Below, in pieces: positions 1-11,090 of a DNA stretch of 64,000 nucleotides. The notes under the pieces were generated by a model. That model did no database searches. It was not told the DNA's origin and saw nothing but the letters and a program-made list of their open reading frames with translations. The stretch spans positions 41,059,869 to 41,123,868 of the forward strand of contig NC_046683.1 of NCBI RefSeq assembly GCF_009870125.1, read 5' to 3'. Source of the DNA: Drosophila pseudoobscura (Eukaryota > Arthropoda > Insecta > Diptera > Drosophilidae). Made by a program: the position numbers and the translations under genes. Numbering within the stretch: the first letter of the stretch is position 1; the number at the start of each line of letters is the position of its first letter.

Positions 1-625
1 GTGTGTGTGTGAGTTAAGAATTTAACTTAATTTATCGCAAAAACCAAGTCAAGCTATTAAAAAATACTGTCCAAAAATGGAATACTTTAATTCTGAAATA
101 TGTATGGCGGAGTAGGAATGGAATCCACGATACTGAATTCGCTCTCGTTCCGTTCTCGTTCGCTTGATGTGTGTGTACATACTCGTATTTAAGGAGCATT
201 ATGCAAATGCCCGATGAAAGGACTACAATGATATACATTAAATCGTAATCCAGAGAGGGCAAACCAATTGTTGCTTTGTTCTTTTTCATATTTCCGTTTC
301 GTTGTTCGTTTCGTTCGTTGAATAAAATATTGAGCTGGCGAATTGCAACTATTAGTAATTTAAATGTTGTACATAAACCCACAAAGAACCTAGCCTAAAG
401 GTATGTATTTTTAAACGAGCAGCGACTAGGCAGGCAGCCAAAAAGGGACAGAGGACAGAGGGACAGAGGCAGACGGCAGATGACCGATCAATTGAGATGG
501 AAAGGAAAATTCAAGAAATCTGTATGGGGGATTACACTGATAGCTAACAGCAACGCTGAGCAGTAACAACAATTTTTTTTTTGTGCTCACAGATACGCAT
601 CCTTGTGCGTGTGGGTGTGCATCCT

Positions 626-630
<5 letters not shown>

Positions 631-674
<44 letters not shown>
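631..674. repeat. (AT)22 microsatellite
   Basis: Uninterrupted AT dinucleotides over 44 bp, flanked by mixed sequence. Confidence 0.97.
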
Positions 675-677
<3 letters not shown>

Positions 678-1573
678 ATGGGAGCTAGACTCTAAGCTAT
701 TAACAGATGCGATAGACGATAGACGACAGATGACAGACGAAAGTATATTAACTGCGGAAGCCAACAATTTTTAATTATGCACTTTTTATAGATCTTAGCG
801 ATGAGAAATATGGTCGAGCGATCATTTAGAGCACGGGGGAAAATGGAGATCAATGTGAGAGTAATGGATAATGGATAATTGATAATGGATAATTGATAAA
901 TATACATAAATTACATAATGTTTTTATTGAAGAACAAACAACAAATGGCTGACAATTTTAAATTTATACGAAAAGCGAAGAGCTTTGCCTCTTCATACGA
1001 GAGATGAGAACAACCCCAGAGCATAAACAAAATAAAAAATGAAAAGGAAATAATACTTACAACAGAATATTTAAGAATTAACGAGTACTCATGCACTGGC
1101 AAGGATTATTTCATATACATAGTTATTTACACATAACGAAGGAAGGATGGGATCGGATCGGAAATATTGAAAGGCATTTTAACAAATTAGTCAATAAATT
1201 AATGAAAATCGCGGAAAAATACCAAAACAAAAAACTTTAAGGTAAAGGTTAAAGCTAACACACAAACACACACACATGCAGAGGGAGTATCTAATCCAAA
1301 TACATACACACATACTACATACATGCACATATATATATACTTCGTATATATATATATTTTGTCAACATTGTTAAATAGCAAACTAACAAAAAAGAAAAAG
1401 CAAATGAAATGAAAGCCAAAATCGAGGAAAAATTACAATTTAATTAATATTCAGCGACAAATAAAATAAAGAAAGCAAGCAAAAAACCAACAAAATACGA
1501 AATACACAAAAGGATAATGCTACGAAAATAAAATAACTGTTCATTAATATTGCTAAACAAAACAATTTATTTA

Positions 1574-1604
<31 letters not shown>

Positions 1605-3356
1605 ATGTATATATATATGTATATAAATATAATAAAAGTATTTTTTTTTGCAAAAATTGCGCGGCATATTGTATGCTAGAAAAGAGAAAAGAGATAAGTG
1701 CACATTAATTAAGGATTGGGAAAGAGTGTCAGCGAGAGAAAGTGACGGAGAAGTAGAGGGGATAAGCGGATAGAAAGTATTGAAAGGAAATAAATGAAAA
1801 GGAGCGAAGGAAAAGAACAATTTATGCATATTAAAATTAAATTTACAAATACGCTACGATTCTAACAGAATAAGTTTACACCCACACACAGACACAAGCG
1901 CGCCAGAAGAAAAACTTAAACTAAAATTATTAATTAAAGAACTAAAAATTTCACGAATGGAAAATGCAGTCGGGAGAAAATTTAAAATTAAATTTAAGCT
2001 ACAACAAATCTAACAAAAAGCGAAAGTGAGCAAGCATTCAAAGGAAAAACTTAACAGAACAAACAACAAATTATTATGTTCAATAAAAACTGCAAAAACA
2101 AAAGAGTAAAAAATACAAAATAAAACAAATGAAATCTTACAAAAACAATATTTCGCATTTTGCGAATCTTTTTATTTCGCGTGGAGATACTCGTACCTTT
2201 TTAAGAGTTCAACATTTTGCTACAGGAGTAGGAGGAGGAGCAGCAGTGGCAAATCAATTCATCTTGGCTAAATCCTCTTTTTCATCTGTGGCCTGATTCC
2301 ACGGTGCCATCACACAGTACCCCGTACCGTACCCGTTCACAAACTGCTTTTCTGCTGGCTTGCAATAATTTCATTTTCCCAACAATTGAACTGGCAAAAA
2401 GGGAGCCCCTCCACTGTTGAAAAAAGGGGAAAACATGCGGGGCCACAGAGCAAAAGGAGAGCGCCGGAAACGGGAAGTGGGGAAATATACAGGGCCAGTG
2501 GTGGGGGTGGAGAAACACGATAGACAGGCAGCACCAGCCATGGTTCCACGCTACACGATACCTTTTCCACCGAAGATTCATGCGAAATAGACAATGGACA
2601 CCTCTCTGCATTTGCACCAAGTGATGCTAATATTCAGCTTTCCAGCGCTAAACATCTCCATACTAAAATAGTGTCGGTAGAAAACGTATCGTGTAATTGG
2701 AGGTATCGAAATGAAGGCTCCCCCTCGTTCTCGCTCGTTCTGTGCCACGCTCCAGTTGCGTTTTCAGTTGCCGCTGTATTTGGATAGAGAGAGGGAGCAG
2801 AGCAGTGGGTGTACAGATGGGAAAAAGGGGGAAATTTGGTATGTGGCAAGTGGAATCATGGGGAAAGATGAGATAAAAGGAAAACAGCCGAAGAAAAGGT
2901 GAGTGCAAGCGGTGAGGACGACGACGATGACGACACCGGGGACAACTTTTGAGGCAGCTGTCTAAACACGGAAAATGCATCAAATTGCAACAGGAGCAAC
3001 AGCAGAGCCAACAGCAACAGCAGCAGTGGCAAATCATCAAAAGTCATATCTCTTTCATATTATGCCAGCCCCTTTACAGCCACCACGGCCCGCCGCCGCC
3101 CCCTCCCCCTCCCCTTTTGCCCCCTGTGCTTTCTGGAGCGTGTAATATCCGTTTCCTGCATTTCCGGTTGCAGGCTAACGCCACGAACGCAAAGGACGAA
3201 CGCGGAGCAAAGTTGCCTGAAAATTGCTAGCGGAAATGCTGCAAAATTAACGAGCAACGCGGTTAGGGAGGTGCGGAGGTGGAACGTGCAGCATGGTGGC
3301 ATGGATCCAGGTGGCAGTCATCAGGCAGACGCTACGAATACCATTTACTATTTGCC

Positions 3357-3400
3357 AAGGACCACGACCAGGACCAGGGCCGGGACCAGGACCAGGAGCC
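3357..3400. repeat. GACCAG hexamer-like minisatellite
   Basis: Imperfect tandem repeats of an (A/G)GGACC-type hexamer over about 44 bp. Confidence 0.85.
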
Positions 3401-4705
3401 CAAAGTTAATGCAAACAATTTTTTGCGCTTCAAAGAAGCATCTTTTCATGTTGTTGTTGTATTCCATCTTTTACCATTTTTCTAACGGGCTCCGGGCTCA
3501 GCAAAATGCAAATTCTCTCGCCGAGCCGGAGCCGGAGCCTGAGCCGGTGCTGGTGACGAAGTCAGAGTCCAGCTGGGAGGCAAAAGCGGTAGCAGCTGCA
3601 AATTAGACGCATCGCTTAACCAGCAATGACATAAAGCAGCCAAGTGGCAACACAAGCGCTAACAACGTCCTGGAGTCACCATCATCGTCATCCCAGTCGC
3701 CATCATCTCGGCTCAAATCAACACAAAATATGAAGCAAATCCAAGCTTTCCGGAACCGAAACTTTTGATACCCTTGCAAAATGATATTTACCATCTCTCC
3801 GATATGATACCTCTAGTAATACGATTTGGATCTTCTTCGGCAAAGGTAAATATGTATTTTCACTGAATCTACATTGGTTGAATCATCCATCATAGTTCTT
3901 CGATAAATGATGGCTACATATGTGCCCAGACGAATGGACACAGACCAGGAGACTGATCAAGAATATCCCCTTGCAGAGGGTATAATTATGGCAAAAGAAA
4001 ACTCTGCTTGGACAAGGGTATGCTGGAATACGAGGTACAAGAGATAGCAAAAGAGATGGCTAGAGGTGGATAGAAGGTGGATAGGAGGAGACGGGGAGAA
4101 TGGTGTCCCTGTCCGTTGAGGGCAAATAAAGCATATGAAATTAATGAGCTCGTCACGTTTTGCGTATGGCCAACTGGTTCGGGGTCACCTTAATTATGGC
4201 CACAATTAACAGTTTCAGCAGGCTCCTCCACCAGGCTCCATCAAAGGGCATGCCACACAGCGGGAAAGAGAGAGTGAGAGTGAGAGGGAGAGGGAGAGAC
4301 AGAGACAGACGGAGAGAGCAAGAGAGCGAGACAGATGGTGTGGTGCCACACATTTCATTTGGCACGCCTGGCCACCATATCTCTCTGTCCTGTGGCTCCG
4401 GTTGTGGCTCTGTGTGGAATCTCATTACAAATTCAAATGCTTTGCATGAGCGCTGTCCTCCTTACCCCGTTGCCCCTTCTTCGTTCACAACTACCTGCCA
4501 CCGTGCCACATGACCCTCTCTGTCCACCTCCCTATCTCTCCCTCGCCCTCTCCCTCTCTGCGCTAGCCATCACTTGACGCTGTCCGCATGGCAAATGTTT
4601 CAGACCACGTTGTCACTCAATTATGTGCCAGGTGCGCAAAGCGTAGAATACTTTTCAGCACCCATCGCATTGCCCACCCACAGCCGCAGCCACCCTCGCA
4701 CGGGT

Positions 4706-4751
4706 AGGTGGAAGTGGAAGTAGAGGTAGAGGTAGAGGTAGAGGTGGAGAT
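4706..4751. repeat. GTAGAG / GTGGAA hexamer repeat
   Basis: Tandem purine-rich hexamers, first GTGGAA then GTAGAG, over about 46 bp. Confidence 0.9.
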
Positions 4752-5080
4752 AGGGCCCCGAGTGAGAGACAGACAGCTTTGGTGCAGCTGACCAGGTGAC
4801 ATAAATAGGAAAGGATTTCCGTGTGTGTACCAAACACTTCAGCCAGGAGAGGGGACTGACGGTGGACAGAGTCTTCAGAGTATGGGATACCCTGTGCAAT
4901 GGCAACAAGGCAAGTATGTTCATCCACAGGCAGTAACAGAAGCTAAAGGATCGTAAAAAATATCTATACAAAAAACACAATCAGGCAGGCTCCGTTTTTC
5001 ATTTACTTTTGCGGTTTACGTTTTCAGCCAAAACGTTTCGTTTTCGTTTTATGGTGTTCCATTTTTCACATATTTTTTTT

Positions 5081-5088
5081 TATCGATA
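5081..5088. promoter_or_regulatory. DRE palindrome TATCGATA
   Basis: A perfect DREF/BEAF-type element. It lies about 870 bp upstream of the eL30-like start and just before a Cys-rich open frame. Any promoter role is inference. Confidence 0.35.
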
Positions 5089-5097
5089 TGTTACATT

Positions 5098-5376
5098 TTG
5101 AAGTCCGAATTAAATTGGGCGGGAAACAGCTGTGCTCACCCAGATGTTCTGTTGAGCGCATGTTACAAGCACAGTCTGAGCTGTTACATGCACATTTGTG
5201 CTGTTATACGCAAAAATTTATTAATTGCCAACGTTCCGATAACCAAATGGGAATGCGTCAGCTGCTTACACCAAAACGAAATTTGTTGTTGCTGTGGCCA
5301 ATTTTTTCCGAGTCAAATTTTAGGTTGGGTTAAAATAAAATTATTTATAAAGAAAGCACAAGTTAAATTACCCTGA
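5098..5376 (+). other. short Cys-rich open frame, unrecognised
   Basis: This frame is open for about 92 codons, starting from a non-ATG codon, and ends at a TGA. It is unusually rich in Cys and His. The most striking part reads W-x-C-x2-C-x3-N-x2-C-x2-C-G, which resembles a shortened RanBP2-type zinc finger (the family normally has about six residues between the Asn and the third Cys). There is no ATG in good context at the front and no recognisable homolog. It lies wholly inside the candidate inverted-repeat element, so it may be a relic of that element's protein or a chance open frame. Confidence 0.2.
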
Positions 5377-5611
5377 TATAGGTATCAAGTTTATGTTAAT
5401 GCATCAATAAGTCATCTATTTTTTTCCTTTTGCAATTAAGGTTCGTTTTGTTGTATAAAAAGCCGTTTACTTTTCATTTCGTCAACGAAAATGTTTTCGT
5501 TTTGAAAACGAAGAAATCTTGCGGAATGGGAAAAAGAGAGCCCCAATTTATGTGATTTCAAAAGGAAATCGGAAAACTTTTGTGAATGTGAAAAACGGAG
5601 CCTGGCTGAAT

Positions 5612-5948
5612 ATATTTGTTCATCGTTCTTTTTTGTACATCGTTAGTTATTTGTATTTATTATTATTTGCCATTCCAAATTTAATGTTAATGATGTATTT
5701 TTATCCAACACTACTCTCCTCTGCTATTCTCATACTTTCTGTACTATTGTCAAGTAGGCATTGACATTTGATTTGTTGATTAATTCGCCAATTGTCCCGA
5801 CAATCACATAGAAATCGGAAAAGAAAAAATTGGAAATATAAAAACCTCCCATAAGCATAAGAAAACAAAGGCTAGAGTAAGTTAGCAAGTAAGCAAGTAA
5901 ATAGGTGACCAATATAAAATAGTGGCTGTTTTCGTTGATAGCAAAACA
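5612..5948. other. 5' flank of the eL30-like gene
   Basis: AT-rich and non-coding. An AATATAAAAT string near 5911 could be a TATA box, but it is only about 35 bp upstream of the chosen ATG, which would leave almost no 5' leader. No other feature was seen. Confidence 0.4.
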
Positions 5949-6489
5949 ATGTGGCAAGCTTCTGCAGAACGAAAGATCATGGAATATCTTCGAAAAAGAC
6001 CAGAAACTTCGACTAACATGGAAAAGGAAATTTCTTCGGTGGGGAATAAAAAGAAATGTATGTATGAGTACAGAAAGTAAGCAGCAATGTTTTACTGAAA
6101 CCGAAATTGTTTCCGTTTTAGTCTTCTGTAATAAGTCAATACAGGAAAATATTCGCATGACCGTGAAGGTAAACTGCGATGAGGTGTTCTGTAGCCACAG
6201 TTGCATGATGAAGGCCATTCGAGAGCAAAAGGCCAAGGTGGTCATCGTCGCCACCAAGACGCCGCCCTCGCAGAAAGCCGAGATTGAGCATTTCGCCAAA
6301 GTGGCCAAGTGTCAAATCATTTACTACGGCGGCAGATTTATTGAGTGCGCGAACTCGTGCGGGAAAGTCTTCCTCTTTTGTACAGTGGCCATAAGCACTC
6401 AGAAAGATGCGGCCATCATCCGTTCGTTGTCGGAAAAGTTGGTGGCTGGCATTGCTCTGTTTTTGGATGGCAAAGACGTAACAAATTAA
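5949..6489 (+). CDS. divergent ribosomal protein eL30-like protein (probably spliced)
   Basis: The C-terminal two thirds aligns without gaps to eL30 (RpL30), a 60S subunit protein with an L7Ae-like fold. Conserved landmarks include REQKAK (family RQGKAK), the TPP...K-EIEH segment, GGRFIE-AN-SCGK (family GTACGK) and IIRSL near the end. The best model is two exons, 5949-6057 and 6122-6489, with a 64-nt intron from donor GTATGT to acceptor TTTTAG, giving 158 aa. The ATG at 5949 sits in a good context (AAACAATG). Without splicing, the same frame could start at the ATG at 6064 (141 aa). Canonical eL30 is about 111-115 aa; here there is an N-terminal extension of about 40 residues and a C-terminal tail of about 20. 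Many normally invariant positions differ, including the SGKY...GYKQ RNA-contact stretch, which is replaced by Cys-containing sequence. It is therefore unlikely to be the housekeeping copy. An AATAAA lies at 6526. Identification from remembered family sequence; splice model inferred. Confidence 0.72.
6058..6121 (+). other. predicted 64-nt intron of the eL30-like gene
   Basis: It starts with GTATGT and ends TTTCCGTTTTAG, with a candidate branch site (TTACTGAAA) about 30 nt before the acceptor. The size is typical of short Drosophila introns. Splicing joins an upstream ATG frame to the eL30 frame in phase. Confidence 0.55.
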
Positions 6490-6525
6490 ATCGGCTGTCA
6501 AAATCCTCTCCCAAATACATCAAAA

Positions 6526-6531
6526 AATAAA
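6526..6531 (+). terminator. poly(A) signal AATAAA
   Basis: Canonical hexamer 37 nt after the stop codon of the eL30-like gene. Confidence 0.6.
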
Positions 6532-6882
6532 ATCAGAGGATATTTACGTATGTGAAACCCTGCAAAACTTGGTGGGTGGTATGGGGGGAGCAGCAGCATT
6601 CTTCGCAGCAGCATCCACATTGGATTCGAAAGGTGATTATCGTCGAACCCCCAGAATCACCGAGTGCTTTGGCATCTGTAACGCTCGCTCTCTCCTGCTC
6701 GGTCGATGCTCATTCGCAATTTTCCCCTGCTCTCCTGTCCTGCCCTGTCCTGTCCTCTGCTCTGCCCTCCTGTCGTTTCCTGTGGATGCTGCAGTTTGAC
6801 GAACTTTGTCACCCGATAAATAATGCAATTTGTAATTAAGTCAGTCAACCAGTTAGTCGATGCGGCGGCCAGATAAGTGGGA

Positions 6883-6917
6883 GGCACCAGGCACCAGGCA
6901 CCAGGCACCAGGCACCT
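6883..6917. repeat. GGCACCA heptamer repeat, five units
   Basis: Four perfect tandem copies and a fifth with one change (GGCACCT). Confidence 0.95.
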
Positions 6918-9900
6918 GGCGGTAGCCAGGGATAGGAATATGTTGCAGCCATCTGTGTGGCGGGTAATTAGAAATCGTTGGCAAACAACACCTAAAGCGA
7001 AAGACATACGTGCTACATATGTATCGGCATATTTTTCCCACCACGAGAGCAGAGCGTCTTGCCAAACGGGGACGGAGCAATCCCAATTGAAGGCACTTGA
7101 AGGATGCTCAAGCGAAGCTTGTGGCGTGTATGGCTTGTGTGGGGGCATGGTAGTGCGTGTTTGCTGCATGGCACTGATGGAATGTTTGATTAACGAAATA
7201 TTTAGAATGTTAATTAAGGTAAATGGGGTTGGCCACAAGATGCAAAGTGGCGAGTGCTCCGCCACAGTGGATGGCGATGTTATTAGCACATACCTAAACG
7301 CAGTCGCCCAGTCGCTCAGTCGTTCAGTCGCTCGGCTTACACCCACAGCTTACACGCCGTCACACACTCATGCATGCATGTGGTGCATGCAACAATGGGC
7401 GGGCAAGAAGGGAGGAATGAACACACACCCTTTTTCTGCGCAGCAATCGTGGAACAGCAGAGGGTATATTGTACCAATGGAGATGTATGCAGAAGAAAGC
7501 AGTCCTTGCAGTATCGGATAAGGATAGATTTTGTGCAGGGTACACCAAAATCCATTTCAATCAAAAAAGCAGGTATCCTTGTCTCCATATGGCCACTATT
7601 AGAGCGGCGTTCGTATGAGTGGTGTTTCTTCTTTTTGGGGAAACTGTCAACGCCCGCAAATTGTCATTGTCCTGCAGGGACTTTTGCTCGATTCCCATTG
7701 TTAGTGCTCCGCCTCCGCCTCCGCCACCGCCGCCGTCCCCGCCACTCTCTCACTGCCGCACACTCATTTGTTGGAGCTTACGCTTAATGCAGCAACCAGA
7801 CACACAACGCGTGTAACGTAACCCACCCAACCATCAGCCTCCCCCCCTGGCTCCCTGCCGTTCAACCATTCATTTGCATGAAAGATGCATGGAGCATGGA
7901 GCATGGAGCGGTGGCGGGAGACCATTACGCAACATGTTAGCGTATTTGTGCAAAATTAATTCTTTATCTCTCCCTCACTCTCTATCTATGTATCTTTTGT
8001 TGCTTTTGTGCTGGCACCACCCGCACGGCACCGCACCGCACAGCCCGCCGCACCAGCATGGGAAAACAAAGGAGGACAAAAAACGACAAAAAGCGAATAC
8101 TGTTATTTCACAAAAACCAAAAGGAGGAAAGGCTTGTCCAACATACGAAGTCTTGAATACCCTACCCCTGTTCACTTCTTTGCCAACAAAAAGATACAGT
8201 AGTCCGATATAAGCATGTGTAAAAGTGTCGCAGAAGAGGAAACTGATTTTGGTCGGGAATAAAGGTCTTTATCTCGTTAGTAGAGTGCTGCGAGGGTGTA
8301 CAAAATTTCTATTGGAGTTTAGCTTGCATATTTGTGTGCTTCGGGAAGTGGAAAGTGGCAAGTGGGAAGTGGCAGGTGGGAATGGAAATGGAAATGGGAT
8401 TGCCAAGAGGAAGCGCTAAAGCGAGACATCTGTTGGCAGCGAAGAAAAAGTGAGAAACCATCCAGCCATTGACTTTGGCACAAAACCGTTTTAAAGAGAA
8501 CTCCCATAATCGAATGCACATCTTTCGAACGGAAGACATTCGCCACGAGTGGCTCTGGTGTTTTCCCAATAAAATACATATTAACAAGTGATCGGCACTT
8601 CGAAAGAGTTACAACCTTGCAGGGCCATAAAATGGTTAATGAGAGAGCAGAGAGAGTTGCTAGAGGGGGAGACAGAGGGAGTCGGCAATGCGGATGTGGA
8701 GGGGAAATGCCACTTTGCGGTCAACAGGAACAGCACGACACGTCAGGGCACGCCCTCCCATTCGCTGCACTGCACCCACCTGTCCGCAGGCGCCACTGCC
8801 CCTGCCTCTCTGTCTGTCTGTCCGTCTGTGTAGTGCTCTCTTTCAGTCTGTGTCCATTTTCCCAGTGGGTGCGATACACGTTTCATTCAATTTATTTGCC
8901 ATTTCCCATTTCAATTCGTTTCGGGCCGCCAATTACCCAGCGTGGACCCTGGTCATGGGCATCGCCTCTACCTTCTCTCTCTTTTCTGCACATCATCTTC
9001 CAGGCTGTCGTCCATCGTGACCATCCGGAGCATCCTTTCCCTGGCTGAGTGTGTGTGTGTGGCTCAGCTTGAAGCCGTTTCACGCAGCGACGTTGCAAAA
9101 ACAATGCTGTTGCAAAGATACAGGAGAAAAGCGAGCGGCAGAGAGAGATAGAGCCAGAGAGACAATGTCAAGAGAACCAACAGCAGCAGCAGCAGGGGGA
9201 AAGGGGAGGACAGTGGGGTGACGTGCGGATGCGGCGGTTGCTGGCAGTGCCACATCATCATTAGCATATTGACATGTGGCCAAATTTGGTCACGTTCCAT
9301 TTCATTTCAATCCATTTCGACATCTCGAACGGAGCTCAAATCAATTTCCCGTCTGTATTGTTTCGAGCCTTCTATCCCTACCCCTTCTATCACTCTTTGT
9401 CCCTCTCTCTGTCGCCTCATTTCTCTGTGGGTTCTATATAATGCAGATAAGTCAAGAACCATACTTGGCCCACAGCAAAATGAATTGGGAGGGAGGGGGA
9501 AACACACAGGCGAACCGAACTGCGTAAGAGACTAATTGGTGTTTGTGCCTCATACACTGGGAGAAAGAGTGGATCATTTGCGGATATTGAATGTTGGGAG
9601 GTGCGCATGAAAGAGGCCCAACGACTGGAGGACTACTTAATGGAGTAGCAGATGGCTCTTTTTCGAAGTCATACCTTACTCCGTCGATTATCTCTCATAC
9701 GAACTACTGAACCTTCTGAAAGCAGCAATATTTAGGTGAAAGTTAATGCTTAAAAAGTTGTACACAAAGAGACAGTTCAGGATAAATTTTAGTGACTTTC
9801 CCAAGTAAATTGGTCAATAAGGTCAACCAATGCAGGAAGTCTTTTTGGAAGAAATGGAGTTATATTACACTCATTTCGTACATCCTATCCTCCACCACAT

Positions 9901-10630
9901 CAACCGATTCTAATATTGATTTGAATTTGATGGAAATATTGCTTCAAAATGTTTCCAAATATCCACATCACATACATATGCATACAAGATTAAAAAGAGA
10001 GATGAAGTTCCGTTGGAGGGTGCCTACCTCTCAGGCACTGACCCCCCTGACCATCTTGTCTTAAAGTTTCACATCAGTTAAGCGAATTCCTGCTGCAACG
10101 GCAGCATCCGTTCGATCTTCGATGGACGGAATTTTGCCTCAAATATTTTCTCTGTTTTTCCGCTATCTCTGTTCTCATTGAGCTGCCAGGAATGGCAACA
10201 GCAGCAATAGCAAAAGAAGCAGAAGCAGCAGGAATCGCAGACAACCAGCAACATCACAAACAGGAAGCATCAGCACTCAACGGATTCGATGGGGACTCCC
10301 AGGCAGATAGCAGATGGGAGATGGGAGATGGGAGAACTATTTGCGGAGGACAGGGATTGTAGAGGAATTGGCTGAGCCCTGAGTCTAATGCCAGCTAAGA
10401 AGTCGGCCAGTGCCTTTGACAGGCTTTTGCTGCCACACCCAACGCTCTCCTCCTCGATAAGGAAAAGTTGAACGAGAAATGTGTAGCATCTATCCACCCA
10501 TCTTCGATAAGTTTTCCTCTGGCTCGCAATGAGCTCTTCTATTTTCTTATATTTTTCATTTTGATTGTCTCGAGCAGCAACTTTTCTTACGCTCCATTAT
10601 AAAATGCGAGTGAAGTGGAAGAGGGAGTAC

Positions 10631-10697
10631 GGGATTGGGGCTTGGGCTTGGGTTGGGGTTGGGGTTGGGATTGGGGCGCTTGGGTTGGGGTTAGGGG
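10631..10697. repeat. G-rich GGGTTG-type tract, G-quadruplex candidate
   Basis: Repeated GGGGTT and GGGCTT units give eight or more G-runs of three to four on the plus strand within 67 bp. Confidence 0.85.
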
Positions 10698-10759
10698 AAG
10701 CAGCTTTTGGCACGAAATAATATTTGCATAATAGCAAACAGAACAAACTGCAGGTCTCC

Positions 10760-10764
<5 letters not shown>

Positions 10765-10797
<33 letters not shown>
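10765..10797. repeat. TGGTTC hexamer repeat
   Basis: About five and a half tandem copies of TGGTTC. It lies 70 bp after the G-rich tract. Confidence 0.93.
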
Positions 10798-10798
<1 letters not shown>

Positions 10799-11025
10799 CT
10801 CAGTGCCGTTCCTGGTACTTGGCCAAAAGATGACAAATGACATTAAGGAGGCTTAGCGCTTGCGTTTTTGCCGCTTTATCAACTACCCAGAGAGACAGAT
10901 GGAGAGAGTGGACAGGGACGGGGACAGGGACCCATCTCCCCTCATCACCATCATCAGCGTCATCATCGCATTTGGAATTTGACTTTCAAAACGAATGCAG
11001 TCAGTCTCTAGTATCAGGCCCCCAC

Positions 11026-11090
11026 GTCCCATGCCATCCCATCCTATCCCATCCCATCCCAGCCCGTCCCAGCCCGTCCCAGCCCGTCCC
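11026..11090. repeat. CCCATCC / CCCAGCCCGT pyrimidine-rich minisatellite
   Basis: Tandem CATCCCATCC-like units pass into three copies of a 10-bp AGCCCGTCCC unit. Confidence 0.85.

Larger units (their letters stand above)
1..4978. other. non-coding stretch with many microsatellites
   Basis: No open frame here resembles a protein; the longer frames run through simple repeats. Visible content: a GT run at the left edge, a pure (AT)22 tract at 631-674, CA-rich and TA-rich tracts near 1260-1360 and 1570-1625, a GACCAG-type repeat at 3357-3400, GAGCCG repeats near 3525, GAGA-type sequence at 4265-4335 and an AGGTAG hexamer tract at 4706-4751. A TTGCAGAGGGTATAATTAT string near 3971 resembles the terminus of the DINE-1/INE-1 dispersed repeat. 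It may be an intron or intergenic DNA; the sequence alone does not decide. Confidence 0.6.
4979..5611. mobile_element. candidate TIR element (MITE-like), family unknown
   Basis: A 23-bp sequence at 4979-5001, with core CAGGCTCCGTTTTTCA, recurs as its reverse complement at 5589-5611 with 21 of 23 positions matching. The two ends are about 590 bp apart. The interior has further AACGAAAACG-type sequence in both orientations next to the ends. No convincing target-site duplication was found, so this could be a non-autonomous DNA element with decayed flanks or a chance inverted repeat. The interior holds a perfect DRE and a Cys-rich open frame, listed separately. Confidence 0.4.

Noticed and set aside
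5730..6308. 192-codon minus-strand open frame
   Set aside because: It is antisense to the eL30-like exons and has no domain of its own.
6877..7521. 214-codon plus-strand open frame, and a 229-codon frame on the other strand
   Set aside because: Both strands are open over the GGCACCA and CAGTCGCT tandem repeats, which avoids stops by composition. No domain.
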